Part shown: positions 46,341 through 55,472 of the stretch, piece by piece
How positions within the stretch are numbered: the stretch's first letter is position 1
Layout: every line of letters starts with the position of its first letter
Assembly: GCF_022836845.1 (NCBI RefSeq)
Contig: NZ_JAJNNZ010000010.1
Location: forward strand, 82,679 to 146,678
Length of the DNA: 64,000 nt
Direction: 5' to 3'
Origin: Vibrio gelatinilyticus
GTDB taxonomy: Bacteria > Pseudomonadota > Gammaproteobacteria > Enterobacterales > Vibrionaceae
The notes under the pieces: model-generated
Told to the model about the DNA's origin: nothing
The model's database searches: none
What the model saw: the letters and a program-made list of their open reading frames with translations, nothing else
Made by a program: the position numbers and the translations under genes

Positions 46341-46640
46341 ATGAAACCGTTATTGAATGAGCTGGAATTGGCGCTTAAACAGTGTCAACTTTGGCAAAAA
46401 AGTGCCCCTTCTGAAGAGGCGCTGGCAAGTGAGCAACCTTTCGCGATAGATACACTTACACCCCATGAGTGGCTGCAGTGGGTCTTCATCGACCGAATGG
46501 TCGTGTTACTCAATGCAGGACAAGGGTTACCTAAGGGGTTTGAAATCACACCTTACTTTGAAGAGTGCTGGAAGCATTCTCCTCAATATGCTCCGATTTT
46601 ATTAACCCTAAGAAAAATTGATGAGGTCGCCCGTGGTTGA
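46341..46640 (+). CDS. yqcC: YqcC family protein (DUF446)
   Basis: 99 residues. The text LDTLTPHEWLQWVFIDRMVVLLNAG and LPKGFEITPYFEE-type blocks are characteristic of YqcC (here IDTLTPHEWLQW, LPKGFEITPYFEE). Unknown function; it overlaps truC, as in E. coli where yqcC precedes truC. Confidence 0.9.
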   Translation: MKPLLNELELALKQCQLWQKSAPSEEALASEQPFAIDTLTPHEWLQWVFIDRMVVLLNAGQGLPKGFEITPYFEECWKHSPQYAPILLTLRKIDEVARG

Positions 46641-47427
46641 TGTTGCGCAAAGTACACTAGAAAACCAGGCTACCCCAGCTGTCGAGCTGGAGGTCCTCTA
46701 TCGAGACGAATATTTTATCGCGGTCAATAAGCCCGCAGGTATGCTGGTTCACCGTTCTTGGTTAGACAAAGCCGAAACTCGCTTTGTGATGCAGACGCTA
46801 CGCGACCAAATCGGTCAACATGTGTTTCCCTTACATCGCTTAGATAGACCGACTTCGGGTGTGTTACTGTTCGCATTATCAAGCGAGGTAGCGTCGAAAG
46901 CGATGCCTTTGTTTGCTAGCCAAGAAATGCAAAAAACCTATCACGCAGTAGTTCGTGGCTGGATTGAACAAGGGGATACATTAGATTACCCACTGAAAGT
47001 GGAGTTAGATAAGATCGCCGATAAATTTGCGAGCCAAGAAAAAGACGCTCAGCCGGCAGTCACAATCTACGAGCCACTAGCGGAAGTAGAGTTGCCATTG
47101 TCTACTGGTCGTTTTCCGACTAGTCGTTATTGTTTGGTTGAAATGAAGCCCAAAACCGGGCGCAAGCATCAGCTTAGAAGACACATGCACCACTTGAGTC
47201 ATCCCATCATTGGAGACACTACACATGGTGATGGTCGCCATAATCGTCTTTTTAGAGAGCACTATGACGCTCATCGATTACTACTTCATGCCTCAGAGTT
47301 AAGTTTCATTCACCCATATACAAAGGATAGCGTTACCATCAAAGCCAGCTTTGATGCAATCTGGCATCATTTGATAGAGCAATTTGAATGGCAACAGTGT
47401 GAAGCCATCCAGGAATACGTTAAATAA
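46633..47427 (+). CDS. truC: tRNA pseudouridine(65) synthase TruC
   Basis: 264 residues from the GTG at 46633, which has GAGG six bases upstream; TTG/ATG at 46618/46621 are alternatives four to five codons earlier. The catalytic HRLDRPTSG motif (RluA family Asp) and the KTGRKHQLRRHM block are intact. It makes pseudouridine at position 65 of some tRNAs. It overlaps yqcC by eight bases. Confidence 0.92.
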   Translation: MVDVAQSTLENQATPAVELEVLYRDEYFIAVNKPAGMLVHRSWLDKAETRFVMQTLRDQIGQHVFPLHRLDRPTSGVLLFALSSEVASKAMPLFASQEMQKTYHAVVRGWIEQGDTLDYPLKVELDKIADKFASQEKDAQPAVTIYEPLAEVELPLSTGRFPTSRYCLVEMKPKTGRKHQLRRHMHHLSHPIIGDTTHGDGRHNRLFREHYDAHRLLLHASELSFIHPYTKDSVTIKASFDAIWHHLIEQFEWQQCEAIQEYVK

Positions 47428-47504
47428 CAACCATCTTGATTTCTTAACGGAATATTTTTCGTTAGACTACAATCCAGTCAAAAAACACAATTTCAGGAGG
47501 TGTT

Positions 47505-47954
47505 ATGCATTGTCCTTTTTGTTCTGAAAATGACACGAAAGTAATTGATTCTCGTCTGGTCGCAGATGGGCATCAGGTTCGCCGTCGCCGTCAATGCTTA
47601 GCATGCAGTGAACGCTTTACGACATTTGAAACCGCCGAACTGGTGATGCCAAAGGTTATAAAATCTAACGGCAATCGTGAGCCATTTAATAAAGAGAAAA
47701 TGGTGGGTGGGATACAACGTGCGTTAGAAAAACGTCCGGTCAGTGCCGATGCCATCGAACTGGCGATCAGTCATATTGAATCGCAATTAAGAGCCACAGG
47801 TGAGCGAGAAGTTCCTAGCGATATGATTGGTAACCTTGTTATGGCGCAATTGAAAGATCTTGATAAAGTGGCCTACATTCGTTTCGCTTCTGTTTATCGA
47901 AGCTTTGAAGATATCAAAGAGTTTGGTGAAGAGATCGCCAAGCTAGCAGATTAA
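47505..47954 (+). CDS. nrdR: Transcriptional repressor NrdR
   Basis: 149 residues: N-terminal zinc ribbon (CPFC...CLAC) followed by an ATP-cone domain ([16 protein letters not shown]). It represses ribonucleotide reductase genes in response to dATP/ATP. AGGAGGT gives a near-perfect ribosome site. First gene of the riboflavin-nusB unit. Confidence 0.96.
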   Translation: MHCPFCSENDTKVIDSRLVADGHQVRRRRQCLACSERFTTFETAELVMPKVIKSNGNREPFNKEKMVGGIQRALEKRPVSADAIELAISHIESQLRATGEREVPSDMIGNLVMAQLKDLDKVAYIRFASVYRSFEDIKEFGEEIAKLAD

Positions 47955-47970
47955 AGGTAATAGATTAACC

Positions 47971-49074
47971 ATGACGGGCTTCACTGCCACCGACCGTTCG
48001 ATGATGAATCGAGCAATTCAATTGGCTAAAAATGGACGTTTTACCACTTCACCTAACCCTAATGTGGGATGTGTTATTGCCGTTGAAGGTGAGATCGTAG
48101 GTGAAGGTTTTCACTTTAAGGCTGGTGAGGGGCATGCCGAAGTTCATGCTCTAGCGATGGCTAATGATAAAGCTGTCGGTGCAACGGCTTACGTTACGTT
48201 AGAACCTTGTTCTCATTACGGCCGCACACCTCCCTGTGCGCAGGGGCTCATTAATGCCAAAGTAGGCAGAGTGATCTGTGCAATGAGTGACCCAAACCCT
48301 CAAGTGGCAGGGCGAGGCTTTGATATGCTGCGTGCTGCTGGAATTGAAGTTCAAGTGGGTTTAATGGAACAACAAGCCAGAGCTCTAAACCCTGGTTTTC
48401 TTAAAAAGATGGAAACAGGATTACCGTTTGTTCAACTTAAAATGGCATCAAGCCTTGATGGTCAAACGGCTTTGGCTAATGGTCAAAGCCAGTGGATCAC
48501 AGGGTCGAACGCTCGCGCAGATGTACAAGCATTTCGAGCTCAAAGTTGTGCGGTTTTGTCGACCAGTCAAACGGTGATAGAAGACAATGCTTCACTTAAT
48601 GTTCGTTACAGCGAATTGCCTAGTTGGGTGCAGGAACACATCAGCGAGTCGCAACTTCGCCAACCTCAGCGTGTTATTTTAGACCGTCAAAATAGACTAA
48701 GCCCAGAGCTTAAGCTGTATCAATGTGAGGGGCAGGTTGTCCGAGTTTCTTCCCACGATGCGGATGTATTGGCTCCTGAAGTAGCAGGCCAGGGCATATG
48801 CCTAACATCCACATTGCGCAAGCTTGCTGAGAAGCAAAACATTAATCATGTATGGGTAGAGGCAGGAGCCACGTTAGCCGCAAGCTTTTTTAAAGATAAG
48901 CTGGTGGATGAACTCGTCCTGTATTTGGCACCCAAGCTGATGGGCGCAGATGGCCGAGGTTTGATTTCAGCGCTTGGTCTGTCAAACATGGAAGATGTGA
49001 TAGACTTATTGGTCAAAGATGTGCGTATGGTTGGCAAAGACATCCGAATTATTGCAACTCCAGTTTATAAGTAG
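47971..49074 (+). CDS. ribD: Bifunctional diaminohydroxyphosphoribosylaminopyrimidine deaminase / reductase
   Basis: 367 residues: deaminase domain with HAEVHAL and the zinc-binding EPCSHYGRTPPC, then a reductase domain with KMASSLDGQTAL and EAGATLAASF. Second and third steps of riboflavin synthesis. It starts 16 bases after nrdR. Confidence 0.96.
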   Translation: MTGFTATDRSMMNRAIQLAKNGRFTTSPNPNVGCVIAVEGEIVGEGFHFKAGEGHAEVHALAMANDKAVGATAYVTLEPCSHYGRTPPCAQGLINAKVGRVICAMSDPNPQVAGRGFDMLRAAGIEVQVGLMEQQARALNPGFLKKMETGLPFVQLKMASSLDGQTALANGQSQWITGSNARADVQAFRAQSCAVLSTSQTVIEDNASLNVRYSELPSWVQEHISESQLRQPQRVILDRQNRLSPELKLYQCEGQVVRVSSHDADVLAPEVAGQGICLTSTLRKLAEKQNINHVWVEAGATLAASFFKDKLVDELVLYLAPKLMGADGRGLISALGLSNMEDVIDLLVKDVRMVGKDIRIIATPVYK

Positions 49075-49079
49075 AAAAT

Positions 49080-49733
49080 ATGTTTACAGGAATTATCGAA
49101 GCAGTCGGAACGCTGCGAACTATCACCCCAAAAGGCGAAGACATCAGTGTGACTATTGATGCCGGCAAGCTTGATATGACCGATGTTAAGCTGGGTGACA
49201 GTATTGCCACTAATGGAGTTTGTTTAACCGTGACAGCTCTTGGTGAACAAAGTTATCAAGCCGATCTATCAGTGGAGACGCTTAAGAAAACCGGTTTTGT
49301 CGACTACAGTGCTGGCGATAAGGTAAATTTAGAGAAAGCAATGCTTCCGACCACGCGCTTCGGTGGCCACATTGTGTCAGGTCACGTTGACGCCGTTGGT
49401 GAAGTTGTGGAGCGAAATCAGGTTGGCCGTTCAATCGAGTTTTGGATTCAGCTCCCCGAGCAATTGAGCAAATACGTTGCCGAAAAAGGGTCTATTACTG
49501 TTGATGGTATTAGCTTGACGGTTAATGATTTGAGAAAAAATGGCTTTAAATTGACCATAGTGCCGCATACGACATCGGAAACCACCATCGATGCATTCCA
49601 GGTTGGTCGTAAAGTAAACCTGGAAGTTGACGTTTTAGCTCGTTATATGGAAAGGCTGTTGCACGCGCAGTCACCGAGTGAACCAGAATCTCGGATTTCA
49701 ATGGAATTCTTACAACAAAATGGATTTGCTTAA
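49080..49733 (+). CDS. ribE: Riboflavin synthase alpha chain
   Basis: 217 residues with the characteristic duplicated lumazine-binding repeat; MFTGIIEAVG at the N-terminus and GGHIVSGHVDAVG mark the second repeat. It dismutates two lumazines to riboflavin. It starts five bases after ribD. Confidence 0.96.
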   Translation: MFTGIIEAVGTLRTITPKGEDISVTIDAGKLDMTDVKLGDSIATNGVCLTVTALGEQSYQADLSVETLKKTGFVDYSAGDKVNLEKAMLPTTRFGGHIVSGHVDAVGEVVERNQVGRSIEFWIQLPEQLSKYVAEKGSITVDGISLTVNDLRKNGFKLTIVPHTTSETTIDAFQVGRKVNLEVDVLARYMERLLHAQSPSEPESRISMEFLQQNGFA

Positions 49734-49780
49734 TACGTTAAGCCTATCGAATTAAAACAGATAAAGAACAGGAACGTGAA

Positions 49781-50890
49781 ATGCCAATTAGCACCCCACA
49801 GGAAATTGTTGAAGACATTCGCCTAGGAAAAATGGTCATTCTTATGGATGACGAAGATCGTGAAAATGAAGGCGATCTGATCATGGCAGCAGAGCATATT
49901 ACCCCTGAAGCGATCAATTTTATGGCCACACACGGTCGTGGTCTTATTTGCCTGACCATGACGAAGTCTCGTTGTGAAAACCTTGGTTTACCACCAATGG
50001 TGCAAGACAACAATGCTCAGTTCACGACTAATTTTACCGTTTCGATTGAAGCCGCCGAAGGTGTGACGACGGGCATTTCTGCTGCTGACCGAGCACAGAC
50101 CGTACTGGCAGCGGTTGCTAAAGACGCCAAAGCAGCTGACTTGGTTCAGCCTGGGCACATTTTCCCACTAACAGCTCAAGAGGGAGGCGTGCTCACTCGC
50201 GCTGGACATACCGAAGCCGGCTGTGACTTGGCGCGTCTCGCTGGTTTAGAGCCAGCGTCAGTGATTGTAGAGATCCTCAATGACGACGGTTCTATGGCTC
50301 GCCGCCCAGATCTAGAAGTGTTTGCTCAAAAGCACGGTGTAAAACTGGGCACCATTGCCGATCTTATCGAGTATCGCAATAATACCGAAACAACCATTGA
50401 ACGAGTGGCCGAGTGTCATTTACCAACCGAGTTTGGCGAATTTAACTTGGTGACCTATCGTGACACGATCGACAATCAAATTCATTACGCACTGTGTAAA
50501 GACAGCGATGACTCACAAGCACCTTTGGTGCGTGTTCACCTACAAAACACGTTTACTGACATCTTGCACTCTAACCGCAATGTTGATCGTAGCTGGAGCT
50601 TGGACAAAGCCATGAAGCGCATTGGCACAGAAGGTGGTGTTCTGGTTCTGCTTGGCAATGAAGAAACCACAGAATCGATTATCCACACAATCAAAGTATT
50701 TGAGCAGCAAGATAAAGGCCAAGCGCCAACTATGGCGAAGAAGCAGGGCACATCACGACGCGTTGGTGTGGGCTCGCAAATCCTCGCGGACCTAGGTGTT
50801 CATGATATGCGTCTCTTATCTTCTGCAGATAAAAAGTACCATGCTCTGGGTGGCTTTGGACTTAATGTTGTTGAATACGTGAGCAAGTAA
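49781..50890 (+). CDS. ribB: 3,4-dihydroxy-2-butanone-4-phosphate synthase fused to a degenerate GTP cyclohydrolase II-like domain (RibBX)
   Basis: 369 residues. The N-terminal DHBP synthase domain (about 1-200) is intact: [36 protein letters not shown]. The C-terminal part (about 205-369) has GTP cyclohydrolase II topology ([32 protein letters not shown]) but lacks the zinc-binding cysteines of the usual CDCG motif, and the E of the RVHSEC motif is Q/L/N here. So only the RibB activity is expected, a form known as RibBX. A genuine ribA should exist elsewhere in the genome. Confidence 0.92.
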   Translation: MPISTPQEIVEDIRLGKMVILMDDEDRENEGDLIMAAEHITPEAINFMATHGRGLICLTMTKSRCENLGLPPMVQDNNAQFTTNFTVSIEAAEGVTTGISAADRAQTVLAAVAKDAKAADLVQPGHIFPLTAQEGGVLTRAGHTEAGCDLARLAGLEPASVIVEILNDDGSMARRPDLEVFAQKHGVKLGTIADLIEYRNNTETTIERVAECHLPTEFGEFNLVTYRDTIDNQIHYALCKDSDDSQAPLVRVHLQNTFTDILHSNRNVDRSWSLDKAMKRIGTEGGVLVLLGNEETTESIIHTIKVFEQQDKGQAPTMAKKQGTSRRVGVGSQILADLGVHDMRLLSSADKKYHALGGFGLNVVEYVSK

Positions 50891-50930
50891 GTCTCAGAAG
50901 GGGCTTGATTTTATTCCAGTTGCTTAAGAT

Positions 50931-50964
50931 ATCGCTTGTGGGCAGATAATGCCGAGCAAGCGAT
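50931..50964. other. Imperfect long hairpin before ribH
   Basis: ATCGCTTG (50931-50938) pairs with CAAGCGAT (50957-50964), enclosing an inner GGCA/TGCC stem about a GATAA loop. No T-run follows, so it is not a standard terminator; it may affect read-through or stability between ribBX and ribH. Confidence 0.55.
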
Positions 50965-51063
50965 TAAGTGCTATTAGCTGGGCTTGGCTATAGATATTAA
51001 TAATTGAGTTATGCTAGAATCCGTCGATTCTCGCGTGATGAACATAGTTTATAAGGAAAGTAT

Positions 51064-51534
51064 ATGAAGGTTATCGAGGGTGGCTTCCCTGCTCCAAATG
51101 CAAAGATCGCTATCGTAATTGCTCGTTTTAACAGCTTTATTAACGAAAGTTTGCTGTCTGGTGCTATCGATACTTTGAAACGTCACGGTCAGGTGAGTGA
51201 AGACAACATTACTGTTGTTCGTTGCCCTGGCGCAGTTGAGTTACCACTTGTGGCTCAACGTGTTGCGAAAACAGGTAAATTCGACGCGATCGTATCTTTA
51301 GGTACCGTAATTCGTGGCGGAACACCACATTTTGACTATGTTTGTAGTGAGTGTAATAAAGGTCTTGCACAAGTGTCTCTGGAATATAGCCTTCCAGTTG
51401 CGTTTGGTGTTTTGACTGTTGATACCATCGATCAAGCTATCGAGCGCGCCGGAACCAAGGCTGGTAATAAAGGTGCAGAGGCTGCACTGAGTGCGCTCGA
51501 AATGATCAACGTTCTTTCTGAAATCGATTCCTAA
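51064..51534 (+). CDS. ribH: 6,7-dimethyl-8-ribityllumazine synthase
   Basis: 156 residues with [13 protein letters not shown] and [15 protein letters not shown], the substrate-site motifs. It condenses the pyrimidine and DHBP products to lumazine. The upstream 170 bases contain a TATGCT -10-like element, suggesting a promoter of its own. The stop overlaps the nusB start. Confidence 0.96.
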   Translation: MKVIEGGFPAPNAKIAIVIARFNSFINESLLSGAIDTLKRHGQVSEDNITVVRCPGAVELPLVAQRVAKTGKFDAIVSLGTVIRGGTPHFDYVCSECNKGLAQVSLEYSLPVAFGVLTVDTIDQAIERAGTKAGNKGAEAALSALEMINVLSEIDS

Positions 51535-52001
51535 TGGGGGCCAGTGTGAAACCAGCCGCACGTCGTAATGCACGTCAGTTTGCTTTGCAAGCAATTTATT
51601 CATGGCAAATTACCAAAGAAAATGTTGCCACAATTGAAGAACAATTCTTGTCTGGCGGTAAGTATGATGAAGAAGAGCATCATGCGGCAGAGCCAGCACT
51701 GACGGCTCCGGAAACTGACGTTGGATATTTCCGTGATCTCCTAACGGGTGTTGCGTTGAGTCACACAGAATTAGACAGTAAGTTGCGCCCATTTGTATCA
51801 CGTCCAATGCAAGATTTGGATATGATGGAATTGGCTCTTTTACGCCTAGCAATGTACGAAATGACTCGTCGTGAAGACGTACCTTACAAAGTTGTTATCA
51901 ACGAAGCTATTGAGCTTGCGAAAGTATTCGCGGCTGAAGATAGCCACAAGTTCGTTAATGGTGTACTTGACAAGGCTGCGCCGCACGTACGTAAAAAGTA
52001 A
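51534..52001 (+). CDS. nusB: Transcription antitermination factor NusB
   Basis: 155 residues, all-helical; [17 protein letters not shown] at the N-terminus and [26 protein letters not shown] at the C-terminus (part of it: INEAIELAK) are NusB signatures. With NusE it loads onto boxA of rRNA operons. ATG overlaps the ribH stop by one base. Terminator follows. Confidence 0.96.
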   Translation: MGASVKPAARRNARQFALQAIYSWQITKENVATIEEQFLSGGKYDEEEHHAAEPALTAPETDVGYFRDLLTGVALSHTELDSKLRPFVSRPMQDLDMMELALLRLAMYEMTRREDVPYKVVINEAIELAKVFAAEDSHKFVNGVLDKAAPHVRKK

Positions 52002-52022
52002 TTCGTTACAGTTAATTACACC

Positions 52023-52053
52023 AAAAAAGGTCAGCAATTTGCTGGCCTTTTTT
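52023..52053 (+). terminator. Terminator after nusB
   Basis: A-run plus GGTCAGC pairs with GCTGGCC plus T-run around AATTT (one G-U pair). Confidence 0.88.
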
Positions 52054-52095
52054 ATATACTCAATCCACCAAAGTTGCTCTGTATTAAAGCCTGAT

Positions 52096-53064
52096 ATGCC
52101 CGGTGAATTTAACTTAATCGAAACCTACTTTTCCAATCAGCAAGCCAATCGAGATGATGTCGTGTTGGGTCAAGGAGACGACTGCGCATTAGTGAGTCCT
52201 CCAGCCGACTGCTACATCGCCATCAGTACAGATACACTCGTCTGTGGTACGCACTTTCTTGCTAGCGCTTGCCCTGCCGATATCGCTCATAAGGCCCTAG
52301 CTTCGAACTTGAGTGACCTTGCAGCAATGGGAGCGACACCCGCATGGGTCTCTATGGGTATCTCTATGCCAGAGGTCAATGAGCCTTGGTTAGCTTCTTT
52401 TTGTGGCGCATTTTTTGAACTAGCCAACCAGCATGACATCCAACTGATTGGCGGCGACACAACCAAAGGACCCTTGACGATAACACTAACAGTTCAGGGC
52501 TTTGTACCTATAGGACAGGCATTAACTCGAGGTCAAGCTCGGGACGGGGATGGTATCTATGTTACAGGAACACTCGGTGATGCGAAGGCAGGACTTGATA
52601 TTATTCTCAAAACGCGATTGTCGATGCAGGCAGATATCAATCAAACGTTAGAAAAGCGTCATTATCGCTCAACACCGCAGATTTTCGCAGGTACACAGCT
52701 TAGAGGCATCGCATCAGCGGCGATTGATATCTCTGATGGTCTCATTGCTGATTTGGGGCATATTTTATCTCGTTCACAGCGTGGGGCAATCATCGACACC
52801 GAGCAGCTACCCATATCGAATGAGCTTCTTCATTTCGCTCAAAGTGACATATTGGCACGGCAATATGCACTGACAAGTGGAGAAGAATATCAATTATGCT
52901 TTACCGTACCACAGCAACATCAACAGAAACTGGAACAGCAGTTGGCCGGGATCCCATATTCACGGATAGGTCAGATCACCAATTCAGGGCACATCGTTTT
53001 GCATGAACAGGGGTGTGAGGTGGATTGGGAGTTGGCTGGCTATGATCACTTTAAGGACCATTAA
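52096..53064 (+). CDS. thiL: Thiamine-monophosphate kinase
   Basis: 322 residues from the ATG giving MPGEFNLIETYF, the standard ThiL N-terminus; the frame extends far upstream through nusB and its terminator but that is not family-like. LGQGDDCALV, STDTLVCGTHF and GGDTTKGPL are the nucleotide/metal motifs. It phosphorylates thiamine monophosphate to the diphosphate. pgpA begins right at its stop codon. Confidence 0.94.
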   Translation: MPGEFNLIETYFSNQQANRDDVVLGQGDDCALVSPPADCYIAISTDTLVCGTHFLASACPADIAHKALASNLSDLAAMGATPAWVSMGISMPEVNEPWLASFCGAFFELANQHDIQLIGGDTTKGPLTITLTVQGFVPIGQALTRGQARDGDGIYVTGTLGDAKAGLDIILKTRLSMQADINQTLEKRHYRSTPQIFAGTQLRGIASAAIDISDGLIADLGHILSRSQRGAIIDTEQLPISNELLHFAQSDILARQYALTSGEEYQLCFTVPQQHQQKLEQQLAGIPYSRIGQITNSGHIVLHEQGCEVDWELAGYDHFKDH

Positions 53065-53568
53065 ATGACAAATCCAATTAGCTTACTTTCAATGAAAAAC
53101 CCGTGGCACTTATTAGCGACAGGTTTCGGTAGTGGTTTATCGCCAATCATTCCGGGCACCATGGGAACCTTAGCATCAATTCCACTGTATTTGTTGCTTG
53201 TTCAATTGCCGTTGCCCGCGTATTTAATTTTAGTTGCGGTAAGTTGTATTGTCGGTATTAAGATCTGCCAAGTGGCTTCCGATGATATGGGTGTACACGA
53301 TCATGGTGGCATCGTATGGGATGAATTTGCAGGTTTTTGGATCACTATGAGCATCGTGCCGTTGTTCAACTTGCCCCCAACAGAGTGGAAGTGGTTACTG
53401 ACAGGATTCGTACTATTTCGCTTTTTTGATATGGTGAAACCGTGGCCTATTGGTTGGTTAGACAAACGTGTTCACGGTGGGCTAGGGATCATGCTAGATG
53501 ATATCGTTGCAGGTGCGATGGCTGGTATCGTTTTGTTTGCTGTTGGTAAACTTGCTGGTTGGATGTAG
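53065..53568 (+). CDS. pgpA: Phosphatidylglycerophosphatase A
   Basis: 167 residues with about four membrane segments. GTMGTLASIPLYLL and the catalytic acidic block VWDEFAGFW are conserved. It dephosphorylates PGP to phosphatidylglycerol. Its ATG directly abuts the thiL TAA with an AAGGA inside thiL. Confidence 0.94.
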   Translation: MTNPISLLSMKNPWHLLATGFGSGLSPIIPGTMGTLASIPLYLLLVQLPLPAYLILVAVSCIVGIKICQVASDDMGVHDHGGIVWDEFAGFWITMSIVPLFNLPPTEWKWLLTGFVLFRFFDMVKPWPIGWLDKRVHGGLGIMLDDIVAGAMAGIVLFAVGKLAGWM

Positions 53569-53579
53569 CTATTAATACA

Positions 53580-53635
53580 ATTCAGAACAATAAAAAAGGC
53601 TAAGTATCTACTTAGCCTTTTTTATTGTTCTGAAT
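53580..53635. terminator. Very long perfect palindromic bidirectional terminator
   Basis: Arms of 27 bases (53580-53606 and 53609-53635) are exact reverse complements with a two-base centre. The core holds GGCTAAG/CTTAGCC flanked by A6 and T6, so it ends transcripts from both convergent genes. Confidence 0.93.
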
Positions 53636-53642
53636 CGATCGG

Positions 53643-53882
53643 TTAATCAAGCTGCCTTGAGACAATTTTACAACAGCGAGTTTCTTCGTCTAATAAGAAT
53701 GAGAGCGCATGGGTGTGGTAGTGATTACCACTCCTCCAAATCATTTCGCCAAACATTTGGCAAAGCTCGATATCGGAAATTGAACCACGCATCTCACGGT
53801 AGGCAAAAGCGGATATCACTTTTTGTTGGATGCTTTCTGGGCATGATTCGACACGCCAACGACTCACATGAATATCGGGCAA
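53643..53882 (-). CDS. Small hypothetical protein with a TTG start
   Basis: The best start is TTG at 53880-53882, with a strong AAGGAGA six bases upstream inside the longer frame; the product is 79 residues starting MPDIHVSRWRVE. It has two adjacent cysteines near the end (RCCKIV) and no membrane segment or signal. I do not recognise a family. It faces pgpA across the palindromic terminator. Confidence 0.6.
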   Translation of the reverse strand: MPDIHVSRWRVESCPESIQQKVISAFAYREMRGSISDIELCQMFGEMIWRSGNHYHTHALSFLLDEETRCCKIVSRQLD

Positions 53883-54282
53883 AACACTCTCCTTGTGGTT
53901 ACCAAGCAATCAATGAGTTACTAAACTACCATCAAATTTGAGATGTTCAAGTTGATCTTGGTCACGTTTATACCTGCATTGTGTTACATTAATGTTAACT
54001 CGTTGTTTGTTAGGGGAAGATTCTGGTAATTGCATTAAAATGATTTTTGCCAACAATACCGAGAAGTACGTGAACAACGTTTTCGTCTTCTTTGTGTAGG
54101 GGTGAAATTTATATCGTTTTAAACGGGTCTTTTGCCAGATGAATAGTTTCTGTTATTGCTAAAGTCACCGCAAACAGACTTACTATCTAGATGATCACTA
54201 AAGGATAGTATGTTTGAACTATTCTTTTACAATATGAGAACTTAATGGATATTTGGCCAAGCAAGAAGCCAAACAATTTTTT
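53883..54282. other. Intergenic region before the ynj operon
   Basis: 400 bases without a gene. It contains TACTATC (54181-54187) and its inverted copy GATAGTA (54204-54210), possibly an operator, and then runs into the octanucleotide repeat. No promoter could be fixed with confidence. Confidence 0.45.
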
Positions 54283-54312
54283 GGATGAATGGATGAATGG
54301 ATGAATGGATGA
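54283..54312 (+). repeat. Octanucleotide tandem repeat (GGATGAAT) at the ynjB-like start
   Basis: Three full GGATGAAT units (54283-54306) and a partial fourth end right at the start codons of the ABC substrate-binding protein gene. Each unit contains an ATG, and eight bases per unit changes the frame of these ATGs. Confidence 0.85.
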
Positions 54313-54313
54313 C

Positions 54314-55462
54314 ATGATGAAGAAACTAGCTAGTTTTTGGGCAATCGCCGCCGCTCTTTTGAGCTTTAATGCGCTGGCATCAAATTGGTCGCAGATAGAG
54401 GAGCAAGCAAAAGGACAGACAGTCTACTTCCATGCATGGGGAGGCAGTCAAGAAATCAATCGCTATATCCAATGGGCGGGAGGTGAGCTCAATAGACAAT
54501 ATGGCGTAACGCTTAAACACGTAAAAGTTACTGATATCTCAGAAACAACGACGCGATTGATTGCTGAGAAAGCGGCAGGGAAAAACAGTGGTGGCAGTGT
54601 TGATATGGTCTGGATTAATGGCGAGAACTTTAAATCGATGAAGGGAAACCAATTGTTGTTTGGCCCGTTTGTCACTCAATTACCCAACTGGCGTCTAGTT
54701 GATAAGTCTTTACCTGTTACAGAGGATTTTTCAGAGCCAACCGATGGTCTTGAAGCTCCATGGGGTGTGGGTCAATTAGTTTTTATATATGACGAGCAAC
54801 AGTTAAATAATCCTCCAGCAACATTTACAGAGCTGCTCAGTTACGCTAAAGCTTTCCCCAATAGGCTAAGCTATCCAAAGCCACCAGAGTTTCATGGCAC
54901 GAGCTTTCTGAAAGCATTACTGATTGATTTAACGCAGAACGATCCTGCGTTGGCAAAGGATGTGAGTGAGGCTGACTTTGCTGGCGTGACTCAAGCTTTG
55001 TGGCAATACCTTGATCAGTTCCACAAAGTGGCTTGGCGTGGTGGTAAGCAGTTTCCCGCAGGTACATCCGAAACTATTCAATTACTTGATGACGGGCAGA
55101 TAGATCTTGCTATTACTTTTAACCCTAACGCAGTATTTTCGGCTCAATCGGTTGGCAACCTGGCAGAGTCGACGAAAGCTTATGCGCTAGACAGTGGTGC
55201 TTTATCCAATATCCATTTTCTTGCGATTCCTTGGAATGCTAAAGCAAGTGCCGGTGCACAGGTAGCGATTAACTTTTTATTGAGCCCTGAGGCCCAATCT
55301 CGAAAAGGGGATACCCAAGTATGGGGTGACCCATCAATATTGAGCAGTCAATATCTAACAGGCAGTGCAAAAAATACCATCCAATTTAAATCGGTTTCTG
55401 AGCCTCACCCAAGTTGGCAAGGTGCTTTAGAAGCAGAATGGCAAAAACGCTACGGCCAATAA
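54314..55462 (+). CDS. ynjB: YnjB-like ABC transporter substrate-binding protein
   Basis: 382 residues from ATG 54314 (ATGs at 54305 and 54317 are also in frame; the first lies in the repeat). A signal peptide (MMKKLASFWAIAAALLSFNALA) is followed by a periplasmic-binding fold with QTVYFHAWGGSQEINRYI-type text (FHAWGGS) and APWGVGQLVF. The YnjBCD system is a predicted thiamine/polyamine-like ABC importer; its substrate is not proven. Followed by the permease and ATPase genes. Confidence 0.85.
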   Translation: MMKKLASFWAIAAALLSFNALASNWSQIEEQAKGQTVYFHAWGGSQEINRYIQWAGGELNRQYGVTLKHVKVTDISETTTRLIAEKAAGKNSGGSVDMVWINGENFKSMKGNQLLFGPFVTQLPNWRLVDKSLPVTEDFSEPTDGLEAPWGVGQLVFIYDEQQLNNPPATFTELLSYAKAFPNRLSYPKPPEFHGTSFLKALLIDLTQNDPALAKDVSEADFAGVTQALWQYLDQFHKVAWRGGKQFPAGTSETIQLLDDGQIDLAITFNPNAVFSAQSVGNLAESTKAYALDSGALSNIHFLAIPWNAKASAGAQVAINFLLSPEAQSRKGDTQVWGDPSILSSQYLTGSAKNTIQFKSVSEPHPSWQGALEAEWQKRYGQ

Positions 55463-55472
55463 GTCAGTGATT

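Noticed and set aside
51871..52095. 225-base in-frame extension of thiL
   Set aside because: It runs through nusB and its terminator, and ThiL normally starts at the ATG at 52096.
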